Of a DNA stretch of 64,000 bases, positions 42,926 through 55,700 are shown one piece after another. The notes beneath the pieces were generated by a model that was not told the DNA's origin, searched no databases, and was given only the letters and a program-made list of their open reading frames with translations. The position numbers were made by a program, and so were the translations under genes. Source of the DNA: Chamaelirium japonicum (taxonomy: Eukaryota; Streptophyta; Magnoliopsida; Liliales; Melanthiaceae); the NCBI GenBank assembly GCA_947650365.1, contig OX393549.1, positions 18,457,532 to 18,521,531 on the forward strand. Reading direction: 5' to 3'. Positions within the stretch are counted from its first letter, which is position 1; each line of letters opens with the position of its first letter.

Positions 42926-45900
42926 CTAGTAAAGCGAATCAAATCCTTTGAGACGTTGGAGCAGCTCGCCGTCAGTAACCTCCATGCGCTCCAACTCTGA
43001 AGACCGAGAAGCTACCCGCTCCCGATGCGCCGCCAGCTCGATACGCTGCTTTGCCAAGTCTGCTCCAGAAGACTTCTCGATCGTCTCAGCTTTCTCGAAA
43101 GATGCGCGAGCAGCCTCTAGCTTCTTCCGCGCCCGAACAAGGCTCGCAGCGGCAAGTGCATGCTGCGCCTCCAGTCGACGCTCCTCGTCCTCGGCCTTTG
43201 CCAGTATCAGGGGAAGGTCATCTTCCATCGAAGCCCGTTTCAAGCAATGAGCTTCACTATCCGCCAAGAGAACACGCATCTGTGCCTCAAACAAAGAGCC
43301 ATCTACCTGGAAGGCCGCCAGGTTCTTGCAAAACTCGGGCCCCTCAAGAACCCACCAGCTGCTCAAAGCGTCAAAGCCCTCTTCCTGGAAGGGTGCAAGC
43401 GTTGTCTGGATATACTTCCGACAGCTCTCCAAAAGAAGCACAGAGAGAAGGTCCCGCGAACTGTACTTTCTCTTGTCTGCCTCTGAGTGCACGGGCAAGG
43501 TGGGCTCCGGCCCTGAAGGCTCAAGTGAAGGAACCGCCTCCTGGACCATCGCCGTGATAACAGTCAGCGGAACCACCGGAGCCGAAGAAGGAGGCACAGG
43601 CAAACCTTCCGACAAAACGACTGCGGGAGTAGCCTCTGCCGGAGTACCGGACCTAGCTGGAGGAGTCTGTTCTCTCCCTACACTGGAGATCTCATCCTCC
43701 TCCCCAAAGCCCAACTGCTCCACGTCAATATCATCCAGGTTAACAGCACTGCCGGTAAAGTCTGCTCCACACGCTCCCAAAAGCTCCAAGTTATCCCAGG
43801 GAACATCCAGCCCGCCACCTTCAATCAACGTTGCTCTGATGGGAGAGCACTCCTGCCCAACCCCCTTCGGGGTAGACTCGCAGTCCGGTCCAGCAGACCC
43901 TGCCAAAATAAGAGCTGGACAACTCAGCCAACGAAGTAAGAATACAAGCACAGAAATTTATGAGAAACTAAAAACAAGATATACCTGCAGCGTCCGACGA
44001 AGATACCCCAGAAGGAGGGATGACCCCATCAACAAAAAGCCCTGGCTCTCCGTCTCGAGCTGGCCCTGCCTCGCCAGCACCAGTCAAAGCTGCCTCACAC
44101 AAGAGGTCCAACTTTCTCCTCTTGGGAAAAGCACCCCCACTCCAAGAAGCCTGAGTCTCAGGAAGGCCCTGAACCTTGGAGGACGGAGCCATCTCAACTT
44201 CTTGCACAGAAAGTGAATCCTGGGAAGTACTCTCTCGACGGCCACAAGATTCCTCTGACCATCGCTCCTTGGACCAGAGACGGCGATCCTCTGACCCCGC
44301 CAAAGAGTCAAAAGGAAAGTCAGCTCGCTCACTACTAGCGAGGACGTCTAATGGAAGGCCAGCCAAGATGGGAAGCACTGACCCGTTGACCCAGCGGCGA
44401 TACTCAGGAGTTGCTGCATCCTTGCCGCCCGACTTAATCCCCGGTGAGAAAGTGCACCCAGTAAAACGATCGTAAAGTGCTCCCCAGAGGCGGTACGCCT
44501 CCTGCGGAGTGTAACGTAACCGCAGGCGCAAAGGAGTCCCAGGCAACTCCTGCCGAAAGCCCTGCTGGCGAGCAAACCGGTGGGGAGAGTACCGTGCCAC
44601 CTCCACTACATCCCCACGGCGCCAAACAAGATACCCAGACCTGCAACTCACCATGCTCCAGTACAAAGGATCGGGCATCTCCGCCCCATCACACACCAGG
44701 GATTTCATAGAAGGCGCCAGTGCATTTTCCGATACAAATTCGAAGTCAGAGGGGCCCATGCGCCGTAAACACTCTCGGGCACTAGGCTTCGGACGCTCCC
44801 ATGCATAAAAAGCATTCATTACACCTCCCACACAAGGAAGAAAGGGCACCGAGGTCGAAGGTCCACGCGCCGCGAAGATCCCCTTCGGAAAGTGAAGCCC
44901 AATCCATCCATAGAGGTAATGCAGGGGGCAAAAGGAACTGGCTCTGCCTACTTCCCCTCTTGCATTACCCGCACTCGATAGACTCCAGTAAGTGCCGCTA
45001 AGCCCACCATACAACGAGCAGAGGATCGCCGGTGCCAGATTAAGGAACTCTCCAGTCACCATCCGAGCAGCTGCAAGGAAGGTCCCAGGGCGTATCACAT
45101 CCCCTTCCCAGGGTAAAGCAAAGCGGCAGAGAAAGAGTACTAACCCCGCAGACCAGTAAACAGCACGCCAGTCATCACTACACTCTTCAAGTCCCAAGAC
45201 TTCCCAGGGACGCTGCGCCCCGGCCATGGAGCACCACTCTTTCTTCAGAGATTCGATCGGTCGCCGGAAGGTGCCAGGCGCCGGCTTCTTTGACGAAGCA
45301 TATCTCCACATCGGGTGACTCGAAGGAGGAGCGTGACGATACTCTCCTCGAAACCAGAAGTCCACCCAATCCGAGTGAAGTACCCGGTCTGACCGCTCGC
45401 GCGCCGCTATAATAGCATACGCCTTAAAAAGCAAAAGGCAGAAGTTAGGAGACTCATCTGGGTCCGTCAAAACCTCCAGGGAAGGAACCTCCTCCTGATA
45501 ATAGCTCCGAACTTCGGGACACCCAGAGATGACGTGCACATCACGAAGGGTGATCCCGATTTCACCAGCTCCAGTCAAAAAGGTATTGGTCTCAGGGCAC
45601 CACTGCTCACACAAAGCCCGGTACATGCCGTCCGGTCGACTGTACTCCCAGCAAGCTGGCTCCACAAACCTCGCCAAACGCTCCATCCCTGGCTCTGCCT
45701 CCAACGCGCCGGACAGCTCTTTCATCCAGTCCCGGAAACCTCCCAGATAGGTGACATCTCCACGTGATTGAATCCCCACGCCCCAGCGCGTACGACGGGA
45801 GCATATCTTCAAAGCAACAACAGGGACCGGAACTGACTCATCTCCAGTATGGTGAAACGGTAACCCCAAGCTCGGCCGGACAATTTGCCGGGAAGACCCT

Positions 45901-46151
45901 TCGTCAGTAAGGATGCGCTCGCCAAGTTTTAACACTCGACAAGAGCCGTCGGTCACACCATCCTCGCAAACTCGCTCGTGCGTCAAAAGCTGAAGCACTG
46001 ACAACCCGGTCTCCTGTCTTGAAGCACGGTGATGGGAGACTTGCGCGAAGGGGAAGCGAAGGTACATACTCCCGTGGGAGACCGCATCGACGATCCAGCC
46101 GGAACTCAAAAAACTCTCGTAACGACGAGGCCTGAAAAAGAAAGAACACAA
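42926..46151 (-). CDS. Antisense plant mobile domain (PMD) protein with coiled-coil tail, copy 1
   Basis: Minus strand, opposite to gag-pol. Exon 46,131 (after acceptor TTTTTCAG) to 43,985, an 85-bp GT-AG intron (43,900-43,984), then exon 43,899-42,926; phases match and give about 1,039 residues without a stop. An ATG at 46,151 lies just before the acceptor, so the true start may be there or in an upstream exon. The first exon product has the PMD signature: MYRALCEQWCPETNTF, GEIGITLRDVHVISGCP, then a W…SAGLVLFLCRFALP segment and LAPAILCSLYGGLSG. The second part is acidic and Pro-rich, ending in an Ala/Glu/Arg coiled coil. PMD proteins (MAIN/MAIL1 in Arabidopsis) act in transcription and silencing, and relatives ride in transposons. 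The intron shows capture as DNA, not as a processed mRNA. Confidence 0.8.
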
Positions 46152-46197
46152 AGCCCAAGTCAGATGGATTCCGAGTACAGAAACAAAGAAATCAAAG

Positions 46198-46550
46198 GGG
46201 GGCCTTCAGCAAATAAAGAAAGATAGAGGGGGGTCATGGCAAAAAGCCACGATTCCCCCCATCTCTCCTGTTAAAAATGCAGGGGGGGGGCCTTCAGCAA
46301 ATAAAGAAAGATAGAGGGGGGTCATGGCAAAAAGCCACGATTCCCCCATCTCTCCTGATAAAAATACAAGGGGGGAGCCTTCAGCAAATAAAGAAAAACA
46401 GAGGGGGGTCATGGCAAAAAGCCACGGACCCCCCCCTATCTCTCCTATTAAAAATGCAGGGGGGGAGCTTTCGGCAAATAAAGAAAGAGAGAGGGGGGTC
46501 ATGGCAAAAAGCCACGACCCCCTCTCTCTATCTCTTCTATTTACATGCAG
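46198..46550. repeat. Four tandem copies of an about 85-bp repeat upstream of the PMD exon
   Basis: GCCTTCAGCAAATAAAGAAA, GAGGGGGGTCATGGCAAAAA and ATCTCTCCT.TTAAAAATGCA recur in order starting near 46,200, 46,288, 46,377 and 46,466. In antisense-gene orientation they lie just upstream of the acceptor at 46,132, so inside an intron or 5' UTR. Repeated in copy 2 at 61,182-61,534. Confidence 0.9.
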
Positions 46551-46555
46551 AAGGA

Positions 46556-47200
46556 GGGGGGGGGTGCGTCGTCCCCGCCTACGCCGCCGGCCTCCGCGCG
46601 CCCGCCCGCGCCCTCCTCCGTGCCCTGCCGCTCCGGCCCACGGCCCCCGCGCCGTGCCGCTCCGGCCCACGGCCCCCGCGCCCGCTGCGCCCGGCCCCTG
46701 CGCCGCCCGCGTGCTGAGCCCGCAGCCCCGGCCTCCTCCGCGCCCTCGCGCCGCTCGCGCGCTGCGCCCGCAGCCCCGGCCGCCTCCGGCCCCCGCGCCG
46801 CCCGCACAGCCCGCCGCTGCGCCCGGCCCCCGCGCCGCCCGCACAGCCCGCCGCTGCACCTGCCCGCTCGCGCCCGGCTCCGGCTCCAGCGCCCTGCGCC
46901 CGCGCCGCCGGCCCCATTGCCCTGCGCCCGCGCCGCCGGCCCCCGCAGCGTGCCGCTCCGACCCCCGCGCCCTGCCGCACCGGCCCGCGGCCTTGGCTGC
47001 GCCCGCCGCGCCCTGCGAACCCGGCCCCGCGCTCCGAGCCCGTCTCCATCCCACGCGCCGGCCGCCATAGCAGCCCCCGGCCGCGCCCGTCGCGCGCCCG
47101 CAGCCCCGGCCTCCATCCCTCCCGCGCGCCGGCCACCACAGCAGCCCCCGGCCGCGCCTCGCACCCTCCGGCCACCGCACCGGCCCACGCCCACCATGCG
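46556..47200. repeat. Extremely GC-rich low-complexity block
   Basis: About 640 bases almost free of A and T, made of CGCCCGCGCC, GCTCCGGCCC and CCCCGGCC words in irregular repetition, ending in an A-rich (GAA)n stretch at 47,200-47,250. All six frames are open for long distances and give Pro/Ala/Arg or Gly/Ala/Arg strings, which is compositional. It resembles a CpG-rich 5' region; in copy 2 it lies at 61,540-62,185. Confidence 0.85.
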
Positions 47201-47339
47201 AAGGAAAAAAAAAAAAAAAAGAAGAAGAAGAAGAAGAAGGAGGAGGAGGAAGAAGACGCGCCTTGCTTGCGACCCTCCGCCGTCCACGGGCCGGCGATCT
47301 TCCCTCCTCCGCGAACCCCATGGCGTCACCATCTTCATC

Positions 47340-47460
47340 CTCCGCGGCATCGTTGCGAAGCAAGAAACCCTAGCAGAGCTCTCAACTCCAAGCCGCCGGG
47401 AATCGCCGATAATGAAGAGAAACGAAAGACAGGGGTCCTTTTAAAGACCTAATCCCACAC
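47340..47460 (-). promoter_or_regulatory. Candidate promoter and 5' UTR of the antisense PMD gene
   Basis: On the minus strand: TTTAAAAGGAC near 47,447-47,437 could serve as a TATA-like box, followed by pyrimidine-rich TTTCGTTTCTCTTC and CTAGGGTTTC, a motif common in plant 5' leaders, then the first ATG at 47,350 opening a frame of Arg-rich residues. Spacing is that of an ordinary plant gene start. A first exon here would need a splice to the acceptor at 46,132; the donor is not identified. This is inference from layout. Confidence 0.4.
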
Positions 47461-47513
47461 GAATACGCGACTCAAGTCCAACCGCTACGCGTTTCCCGCG
47501 GGCGCGCTCGAAC

Positions 47514-47526
47514 TTGAGGGGGCACT
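47514..47526 (+). other. Polypurine tract, element B copy 1
   Basis: TTGAGGGGGCACT directly abuts the TGTGGG start of LTR2, where plus-strand DNA synthesis should begin. It is identical at 62,501-62,513 before LTR3. The TTGAGGGGG word is the usual form in this lineage. Confidence 0.75.
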
Positions 47527-49707
47527 TGTGGGCATCGAAATTAGCCCACGGGTCGAACCCGATTTTTACACAAAAAAATAAGCCCGCACCCGACGGCCTT
47601 CGGGTCAAACCCGATTTTTACAAAAAAAATGGGCCCGTACACAACGGCCCGCATGCGAAACTGGGCCCGCACACAACGGCCCGCATGCGAAACTTGGGCC
47701 CGCACCCAACGGCCTTCGGGTCGAACCCGACTCGCTCATGCAACTTAGGCCCGCACACAACGGCCCGTATGCGAAACTCGGCCCGCACACAACGGCCCGC
47801 ATGCGAAACTCGGCCCGCACACAACGGCCCGTATGCGAAACCCGGCCCGCACACAACGGCCCGCATGCGAAACTCGGCCCGCACACAACGGCCCGTATGC
47901 GAAACTCGGCCGCGCACAACGGCTCGCGTGCGAACTCGGCCCACGTGCGAACTCAATTTGCGCGCCATGGCCCGACCCAAAGCAAACGGGTCCCACCGGA
48001 CCCGCAACTCGGACACAAAGAGGGGGGCCCACCGGCCCCCCCTTCTTGAAAACCGTGCCCCCTTCCTCATGGAGAGGTGGGGCCGGCCATAAAGGAAAAG
48101 AAAAAAAAAAAGAAAAAAAAGAAAAAGAAAAGAAAAAGAAAAGAAAAGGAAAAGAAAAGAAAAAGTCAAAACCGCCTTGATGCGGGGGGAGGTGGCGTGG
48201 ACGTCTACACAACCGTAGATCCGCGACGATCCCTCGATCCAACGGACAAGATGACGTTGTGTCGCCATCCGATCCAAAAGTGCAACAAAAATAACAACTC
48301 GATCTTTAAAAGATCGAGTCACATCTAGCCCATAACCACTCCAACTAAAAAGGAGGAAATCGGGTTTGTTTCCCCAAATAAGGGAACAACATCTCGATGG
48401 TTATGAGGGGAGATATTGGAGGAAACAAAAAGATTTCAGCAATATCTCCCCCAACCGCCCCCCTTTGCCTATAAATAGAAGGGGTCGGGGAAGGCATCAA
48501 AGGTCCGAAAGCCGAAGACGAAAGAGCTTCGCAAGAGAAGCTCCAACGCTCGAAGACCGAAGGCTTCACGAGGCACGGCAAGCATATCCTACGGGAGTCC
48601 TTGGCCCTTCAAGTCCTCATCAACGTGAAGACCTTGCACTCGGAGATCAAAGCTTCGACTCCTCGCACGAAGAAGAAAGCGTGGAGAAGAAGACCCGGAG
48701 CCGTCATCACCCGATTGCTCCAACGATCTTCATCAACTCCGAAGACGCCATAAGCAAAGGCCGGAGAAGAAGATCGAAGCCGACAACACCCGTCGTCTTC
48801 AACAAAGGCATCAACTCCTTGCACGTAGAAGAAAGCCGGGAGAAGAAAGCCTAAAGCCGGTGCTACCCCTGCCGCCTTCGTCAACCAAAAGCCGACGCTA
48901 CAACCGTCGTGCCGAAGCCGGTGCTACCCCCGCCGTCTTCATCAACAAAAGTCGACGCTACAACCGTCGCACGAAGATCGGTGCTACCCCCACCGAAAAG
49001 TCAAGCCGACGTCACAACCGTCGAGGAAGTCGGAAGAAGAAAGAAGCCTTGAAGAAGGAACGCCAGTCGTTCGAGAAGAAGATCGAGTCAAAGCTAAAGT
49101 CAAAGCCGACGCAAGAAGCCAAAGCAAACGCCCCGGTAAAGCCCGCGCTAAAGCAACGCACGTGCCAAAGCCAAGCAACTACGACGGTCACGAGCAAAGC
49201 ACCGCACGTTCTAGCCGACACGACGCGAAGTCCGGAAGAACTAAAGCATCGCAAGTCTCTACCCGTCTACGTTCAAGCGCAAGCGCCAAAGCAAAGCAAA
49301 AGCCAGAGCCACGCCAAAGCTACGCCAAAGCCGAAAGCTAAAGCCAAAGCTGACGCCAAAAACACGATCGACGCCGCGAACCGACGATCAAGGACGTCGA
49401 GGTCAAGCAAGGATCGAGGAAGACACGAAGACCGAGGAACGAAGCCCAAGGCCTCCCTAGCCGAGAAAGCGCGAAGCACGGACGGGACAAAATCAACGGC
49501 AGAAACTCCTTAGCCTCTCAAAAACCCTCACCCTGTAAAGACCTCTGTCCTGGGCAACCCCTTCAGAGCTCTCGCACGAATACCACGTGGAGACGCGGAT
49601 CAAAGGGACCCTCCAGAGGATCTCTCCCACAATCTCCTGATCAAAGAAAATTTGTAATCTCGTGTGATCCGCAATAAAGACGACCCGAATCTTTTTCTGC
49701 GACCACA
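47527..49707 (+). mobile_element. Element B LTR2, shared by copies 1 and 2 (2,181 bp)
   Basis: Same length and ends as LTR1. By eye it differs from LTR1 at 47,638 (T for C), at the purine tract near 48,103, at about 47,924 (T for C) and near 48,311 (G for A). It serves as the 3' LTR of the left copy and the 5' LTR of the right copy. Confidence 0.92.
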
Positions 49708-49713
49708 GATTTC

Positions 49714-49732
49714 TGGCACGCCCGGTGGGACC
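49714..49732 (+). other. Element B primer-binding site, copy 2
   Basis: Same TGGCACGCCCGGTGGGACC as copy 1, six bases after the end of LTR2. Confidence 0.8.
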
Positions 49733-49779
49733 TCCTCTCCTTTCATCCGTACGTTTGAAGGAGTTGCTTCAAGTTCGCC

Positions 49780-52700
49780 ATGGCCGGAACGAACGATGAT
49801 ACGTTTGCTCCAATAAGCCTCTCACCTATCGCCGAGTCTCCACTACTCCAACACGGCGATCCAGAAAACCCGGTGGATGACATTCCCCCGATAGTACGCG
49901 TTTACACTCGGCGTACTCAAACTCTTGCGGACTTCTTCACGCCAGAAACTGCTGCTGAAGGTGCTCGCCAAATCACCAATGAGGCCTTGGTGCATGAAGA
50001 AACAAGCCTCAATCCTGGAACATCTGTCCAGAAATTTGGGGAGGACCAGCCCCAACCCCGAACCCGTTCGGGTTCTCCAGCGGACTTTGCACCTCCTTTG
50101 CCGGGGGCAAACATCTGTCATCAAGCAGAAGCAAGTCAGCGTAACTACTTCTCCGACGACGATGGCGAGGGTGCGGGCGTGCAACATCGAGACGTCCTGC
50201 GACACCATCCTCCGTCCGCTCTCCAGCTCCAAGTCATGCAAATGGGTGAACACATGGCTCAGCTCACCCGACTAATGGAAGAGAAAGATCGTCACATCAA
50301 CACCTTGCTTCAGAGACTGAGTGCCAGGGATGTCGCAACATTCGGTCAACCTCCTGCTTCTCCAGTAGCTGCTTCAGCCCCGTCTCCAACTCCTGCTCTT
50401 GCAGAAGTTGGCCCGGCAACACTAGCAACTGCTCCTGCACTTTCCTCGGCTCCCGTGCCGGTCTCGGTGGCCGCACAACCTTCAGTGGCAGCAACGATGA
50501 ATGCCCAGCAAATACAAGCCTTGGTGGCCGACATGATGCGTTCCCACGGCGGTAGTCTACCTCCGATCACGGCAGCATATTCGAAGCCTTACACTACAAG
50601 GATCCAGCAGCTGCGCTTTCCTACCGGGTTCCAGCCACCAAAGTTCCAACACTTCGACGGAAAGGGGAACCCAAGGCAACACATTGCCCACTTCGTCGAA
50701 ACTTGCAATAACGCCGGCACATACGGCGACGAGATGGTGAAGCAGTTCGTTCGCACACTCAAAGGTAATGCTTTTGACTGGTATGTTGATCTTCCTCCAG
50801 GATCCATTGACAGTTGGGATCAAATGGAAAGAGAATTCCTCAACCGCTTCTACAGTACTCGGCGCATCGTTAGCATGACCGAGCTTACTGCCGTCAAGCA
50901 AAGGAAGGACGAATCAGTAATCGACTACATCGATCGATGGAGGAATCTCGCCCTGAATTCACGAGACCGTTTGTCGGAAGACTCGGCTATCGAGATGTGC
51001 ACCCAAGGCATGCACTGGGGCTTACTCTACATCCTCAAGGGGATCAAGCCTCGGTCCTTCGAAGAACTTGCAACTCGAGCCCACGACATGGAGCTCAGCT
51101 TAGCAAATCGCGGGGACTCAAAGACCAAAGACTTCCTGAAGGTGGAAAAGAAAGACAAACCGCCGGCACCCAAATCAAAGCAAGTTAATGTCGCCGACAT
51201 CGCCTCAGCCTCCAAGCCACTCAAAATCAGCGGTAAGTCGGATCAAGAAAAGGGAGCTGCCATACCACCGCCTCCATCTCAAAGGCAGTCGAAGATGACT
51301 CTAGAAGAACTTGAGGCCAAAGAGTATCCCTTTCCAGACTCAGAAGTCTCCTCCATGTTCGATCAACTGCTACAAGAAAAGATGATCGAGCTTCCTCCTT
51401 CAAAAAGGCCCGAACAGATGCATCGGGTCAACGATCCGCTCTTCTGCAAATACCACCGGCTGGTCAGCCATCCTATTGAGAAGTGTTTCGTCTTCAAAGA
51501 GAAGATTATGGCACTCGCAAAGCAAGGAAAAATCGAGATCGACTCCAGCGACGTTGCAACAGCAAACATGACATCCATCACCTTCGGTTCGTTTCAACCG
51601 GTACTCGTTGCTACCCACCAGAGAAGGCCCAAGTTGCGCATCAATCGCCAAAGGCCAATTGCGAAGTTAGCTCCACAACGGAAGATCTCAAGACGACAGC
51701 AGTACGCTCCTAAGCTCGCTGAGAAAGAAACGTCACTGCCCTGGGGGCAACCGTCGCCTACATCGACGTCTCTCTCAAACAAAGCTATGTCCCAACGGAA
51801 TCTCCAGACAAGGTACGAGCAAGGAGACCCGGAAGTCGGTCTGTTAGGCCAGCCTTCAGGTAAATTCGACTACTACGTCCTCTATTCCAAACCTTCGTCT
51901 GTCTCAATAGAAGAAATCGAGCCCACCGGCTGGGAGTCAGAAGACGAACCACCAAGGTCCCCAGAGGAGCAAGGCTCCCCAACTCATGGAGAACCTACAA
52001 ATCTCCGGACAAGGTACGAGCAAGGAGACCCGGAGGTCGGTCTGTTAGGCCAGCCTTCAGGTAAATTCGACTACTACGTCCTCTATTCCAAACCTTCGTC
52101 TGTCTCAATAGAAGAAATCAAGCCCACCGGCTGGGAGTCAGAAGGCGAACCACCAAGATCCCCAGAGGAGCAGGTCTCCCCGACCCATGAAGGACCTACC
52201 ACTCCCACTCCAGAGCTTCACCTTGGTAACGAAGAATCCACTGATGAAGATGCATGGGTCATGTTGCCTCGCAGACGAAGGCCATGGATGCCAAGAAGTC
52301 ACAAGTTCGATCGGGTAACAAGAAAGCTTCCGGAACGAAGAACTTACAAAAAGAAAAGCAAAGCTCCAGGAAGGAAGGCATTCAAAGTACCGCCAGCAGA
52401 TCCTGATGATCTCCTCCTGCAAAACCCTCCAGAACCGACAACATTGCAAGAGTTCTTCCCCGATTACTTCCTCCCAGCTAATCAGCAGCACGAAGCCTCC
52501 TGTTGCATGGTTGAGATTCACATAGCGCCGGAAGAAGAAGATAGGATCAAGCCTTCCAAAGAAAGCAACACCATCAACGATGAGGATGATTCCGACAAAG
52601 AAAGCACTACCGCTTACGATGAGGCAATTCTACACTTGCCACTCATAGAAGCACTACACCTCCCAGAGAAATCTCGCCTAGCAATGGCCGAGGCTTTGAC

Positions 52701-55700
52701 AGACCCAGACAGTTACAAAAGAAAGAAGAAAAACACCGAGAAGGACAAAACTATTGTCTCATGTAACGCAGCAATAACTTTCTCGGACGAAGATTTGCAG
52801 CTCGGAACACGACTGCACAATCGACCTGTCTACGTCTCGGGATACATCAACGAGAAGCCGGTAAACCGAATCCTGTTGGATTGCGGCTCCGCCGTCAACA
52901 TCATGCCTATCCAAACAATGCGCCAGCTCGGCATCACCACCGACCAGCTCTCACAAAGCCAGCTGGTCATTCAAGGGTTCAACCAAGGAGGACAGTCCAC
53001 CATAGGGATCATTCGTCTAAAACTCTCTATCAGTCAGCTTGACACGATGGTTCTTTTCCACGTCATTGACTGTCAAACATCATATCACCTTTTGCTGGGA
53101 AGACCGTGGTTGCACGAAAACGGTGTCATAGTGTCTACCTGGCACCAATGCCTCAAGTACTACGAGGAAGGTCTGGAAAAGTGCATTGTTGCAGACAACA
53201 AGCCATTCAATGAGGCTGAAGCGCACCTCGCCGATGCCAAATTTTACCAAGCAAAGGACCTTGTTGCAGAAGTCCTTCCAGCTAAAACTCCTCGAACTCA
53301 GAAAGCTAAAAGTATGGAGCAGGATGAAGCTCCGCCAACTCCAAAACCGGTACCACCATCTAAGGCGATACACGAAGTCAAAGAAGTGCTAGCGCCGAGA
53401 CGAAGAATGCGCATCAGCTCCAAGCCAAGATCCATGAAGCACACTCCATTACCTGCCCAAGCTACGACAGTCTTACGCCTCACACCTCAGTGGCTTCGCA
53501 AAGATGAACCACCACCTTTTGCCTCGCCAAAAGGGATGGTCCAGCCGCTATCGGAAGCTAATGTCATCACTCTGCAAGAGATGACACTGCCACTACCCAG
53601 CCTGGGGCAAGCTTCAAGTTCACCAAAACCCATCAATCCCTTCGAATCCAGCCAACTCACATTCAAGCCAAAAGGAAGCTGGGGGCAAAATGCCGCCAAG
53701 CTGCTGTTCAAAGCTGGTTACGACGAAGGCAGTGCTGCACATATGAGTACGCTCCTGCCAGCTCCAATACCACACGGGATGACTAAGACTCAAGCCCATT
53801 TACTCCAGGGTGGCGAGCAGATCCCACCAAATCGGCGAGGCATCGGCTCTCGTCAAACCCCGGTGGTCATCAAGATAACAGGAGAGAAGACCTTCACCTC
53901 TAACTACATTGAGGTGAAGTTGGTGAATGAAGCGGAAGAGGGATCGTCAGCTTCCGATGCACGCTCTACCAATATTCATCCCGGTACAAAGGGCGCCAAA
54001 AGAAGGCGATATCGAGCTCGGCGTCGGACCATACCTCAAAAGCAAAAGAAGAGCATCAAAAACCAGGCAAGTCAAAATCCCATATCAGTATTCAAAAGAC
54101 TTGGGCCAATTAGACAAGCAAAGCAAAGGTCAGTATTCGACCGTTTGGGAAAGCCACCCACTAAGGTGAGAAAAATCATACCCACCCACCCACCCTTATC
54201 ATTCTACGAAACTGACGACATCACCGACATTATCATGGTCTCTCTTAATCATATCACAATTGCCGACTCCTCGGTCGACAACACTTCTACTTCGGACGAC
54301 GAGTTGCCTAGTGCACCGCCAGTCCTCGAAGAAGGGGGGCAATCTACCGTCGACGATCTGAAAGAAATCAACTTGGGGACACAAAAGGATCCTCGGTCTA
54401 CATTCGTAAGTGCACTCCTGACTCCCGAAGAGGAAGCCGCGTACATCAAACTACTCCAAGAATACAGAGATGTCTTCGCATGGTCCTACAAGGAAATGCC
54501 GGGACTTGACCCCAAGATCGCAGTACACCAGCTTGCTGTCAAGCACGGAGCTAGCGCCATCAAGCAAGGACAAAGACGTTACCGACCGGAACTGGTACCG
54601 CAAATAGAGGGCGAAGTCAACAAGCTCATTGAAGCCGGCTTTATCCGAGAAGTTAAGTATCCAACGTGGATCTCCAGCGTGGTCCCAGTCAAGAAGAAGA
54701 ACGGCCAGATCAGAGTATGCGTGGACTTCAGGGACTTAAACAATGCATGCCCCAAAGATGACTTCCCACTGCCAATCACAGAACTAATGGTGGATGCAAC
54801 AACAGGCCATGAAACACTAACCTTCATGGATGGATCCTCAGGCTACAACCAGATCCGGATGGCGCCCAAAGACGAAGAGCTTACGGCATTTCGCACGCCA
54901 AAAGGGATCTACTGCTACAAAGTCATGCCTTTCGGCTTGAAGAACGCAGGAGCCACTTACCAACGAGCCATGCAAAAAATTTTCGACGATATCCTTCACC
55001 AGAATGTAGAATGCTACGTCGACGACCTCATGGTAAAATCAAGACAAAAGTCCACACATCTTCAAGACCTCGAGCTAATCTTCAAGCGACTTCGAAGGTA
55101 CCAACTCCGCATGAACCCGCTTAAATGCGCATTTGGGGTCTCTTCGGGAAAGTTCCTCGGCTTTGTCGTACGCCATCGAGGTATCGAAATAGATCAAACC
55201 AAGATAGATGCTATCCTCAATATGCCGATCCCGAAAACCGTGCGAGACCTCCGAGGTCTCCAGGGCCATCTAGCATATATCAGAAGGTTCATCGCCAACT
55301 TAGCTGGAAAATGCAGACCCTTCAGTCGCCTCATGAAGAAAGGAGCAGCATTCAAGTGGGATGAAGTTTGTCAGGAAGCCCTCCAAAACATCAGGGATTA
55401 CTTACTCAAGCCCCCGGTTCTGACAGCACCAGTTCAAGGAAAGCCATTGGTCCTTTACATCAGCGCCCAGGAGCAGTCCTTGGGGGCACTCCTGGCTCAA
55501 GACAACGAGCTAGGCAAGGAAACAGCATGCTACTATTTGAGTCGCACTCTCATCGGCGCGGAGCTAAACTACTCCCCGATTGAGAAGGTCTGTCTGGCGC
55601 TCATCTTCGCTACAAAAAAGCTGCGACACTATATGTTAGCTCACGCCGTCAGGCTCATCTCAAAAGCCGATCCGCTCAAATACATCATGTCAAGACCAGT

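Larger units (their letters stand above)
32535..49707 (+). mobile_element. Element B copy 1: complete Tat/Ogre-type Ty3/gypsy element
   Basis: 17,173 bp from LTR1 (32,535-34,715) to LTR2 (47,527-49,707). Order: LTR, primer-binding site, gag-protease-RT-RNase H-TAG-second RNase H-integrase, poly(A), antisense PMD gene, GC-rich block, polypurine tract, LTR. The second RNase H before integrase is diagnostic of the Tat/Ogre lineage. LTR1 and LTR2 differ at about four positions by eye, so insertion was very recent. The 5 bases left of LTR1 are CATAT; the matching target duplication would lie beyond the last LTR outside the window. Confidence 0.9.

Noticed and set aside
43326..44216. Plus-strand 296-codon open frame facing the PMD gene
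   Set aside because: It is the complement of the coiled-coil and linker region of the antisense gene. The minus-strand reading has the domain motifs and the intron.
46206..47444. Long open frames on both strands in the GC-rich block
   Set aside because: All frames are open because A and T are almost absent. The products are Pro/Ala/Arg or Gly/Ala/Arg strings without domains.
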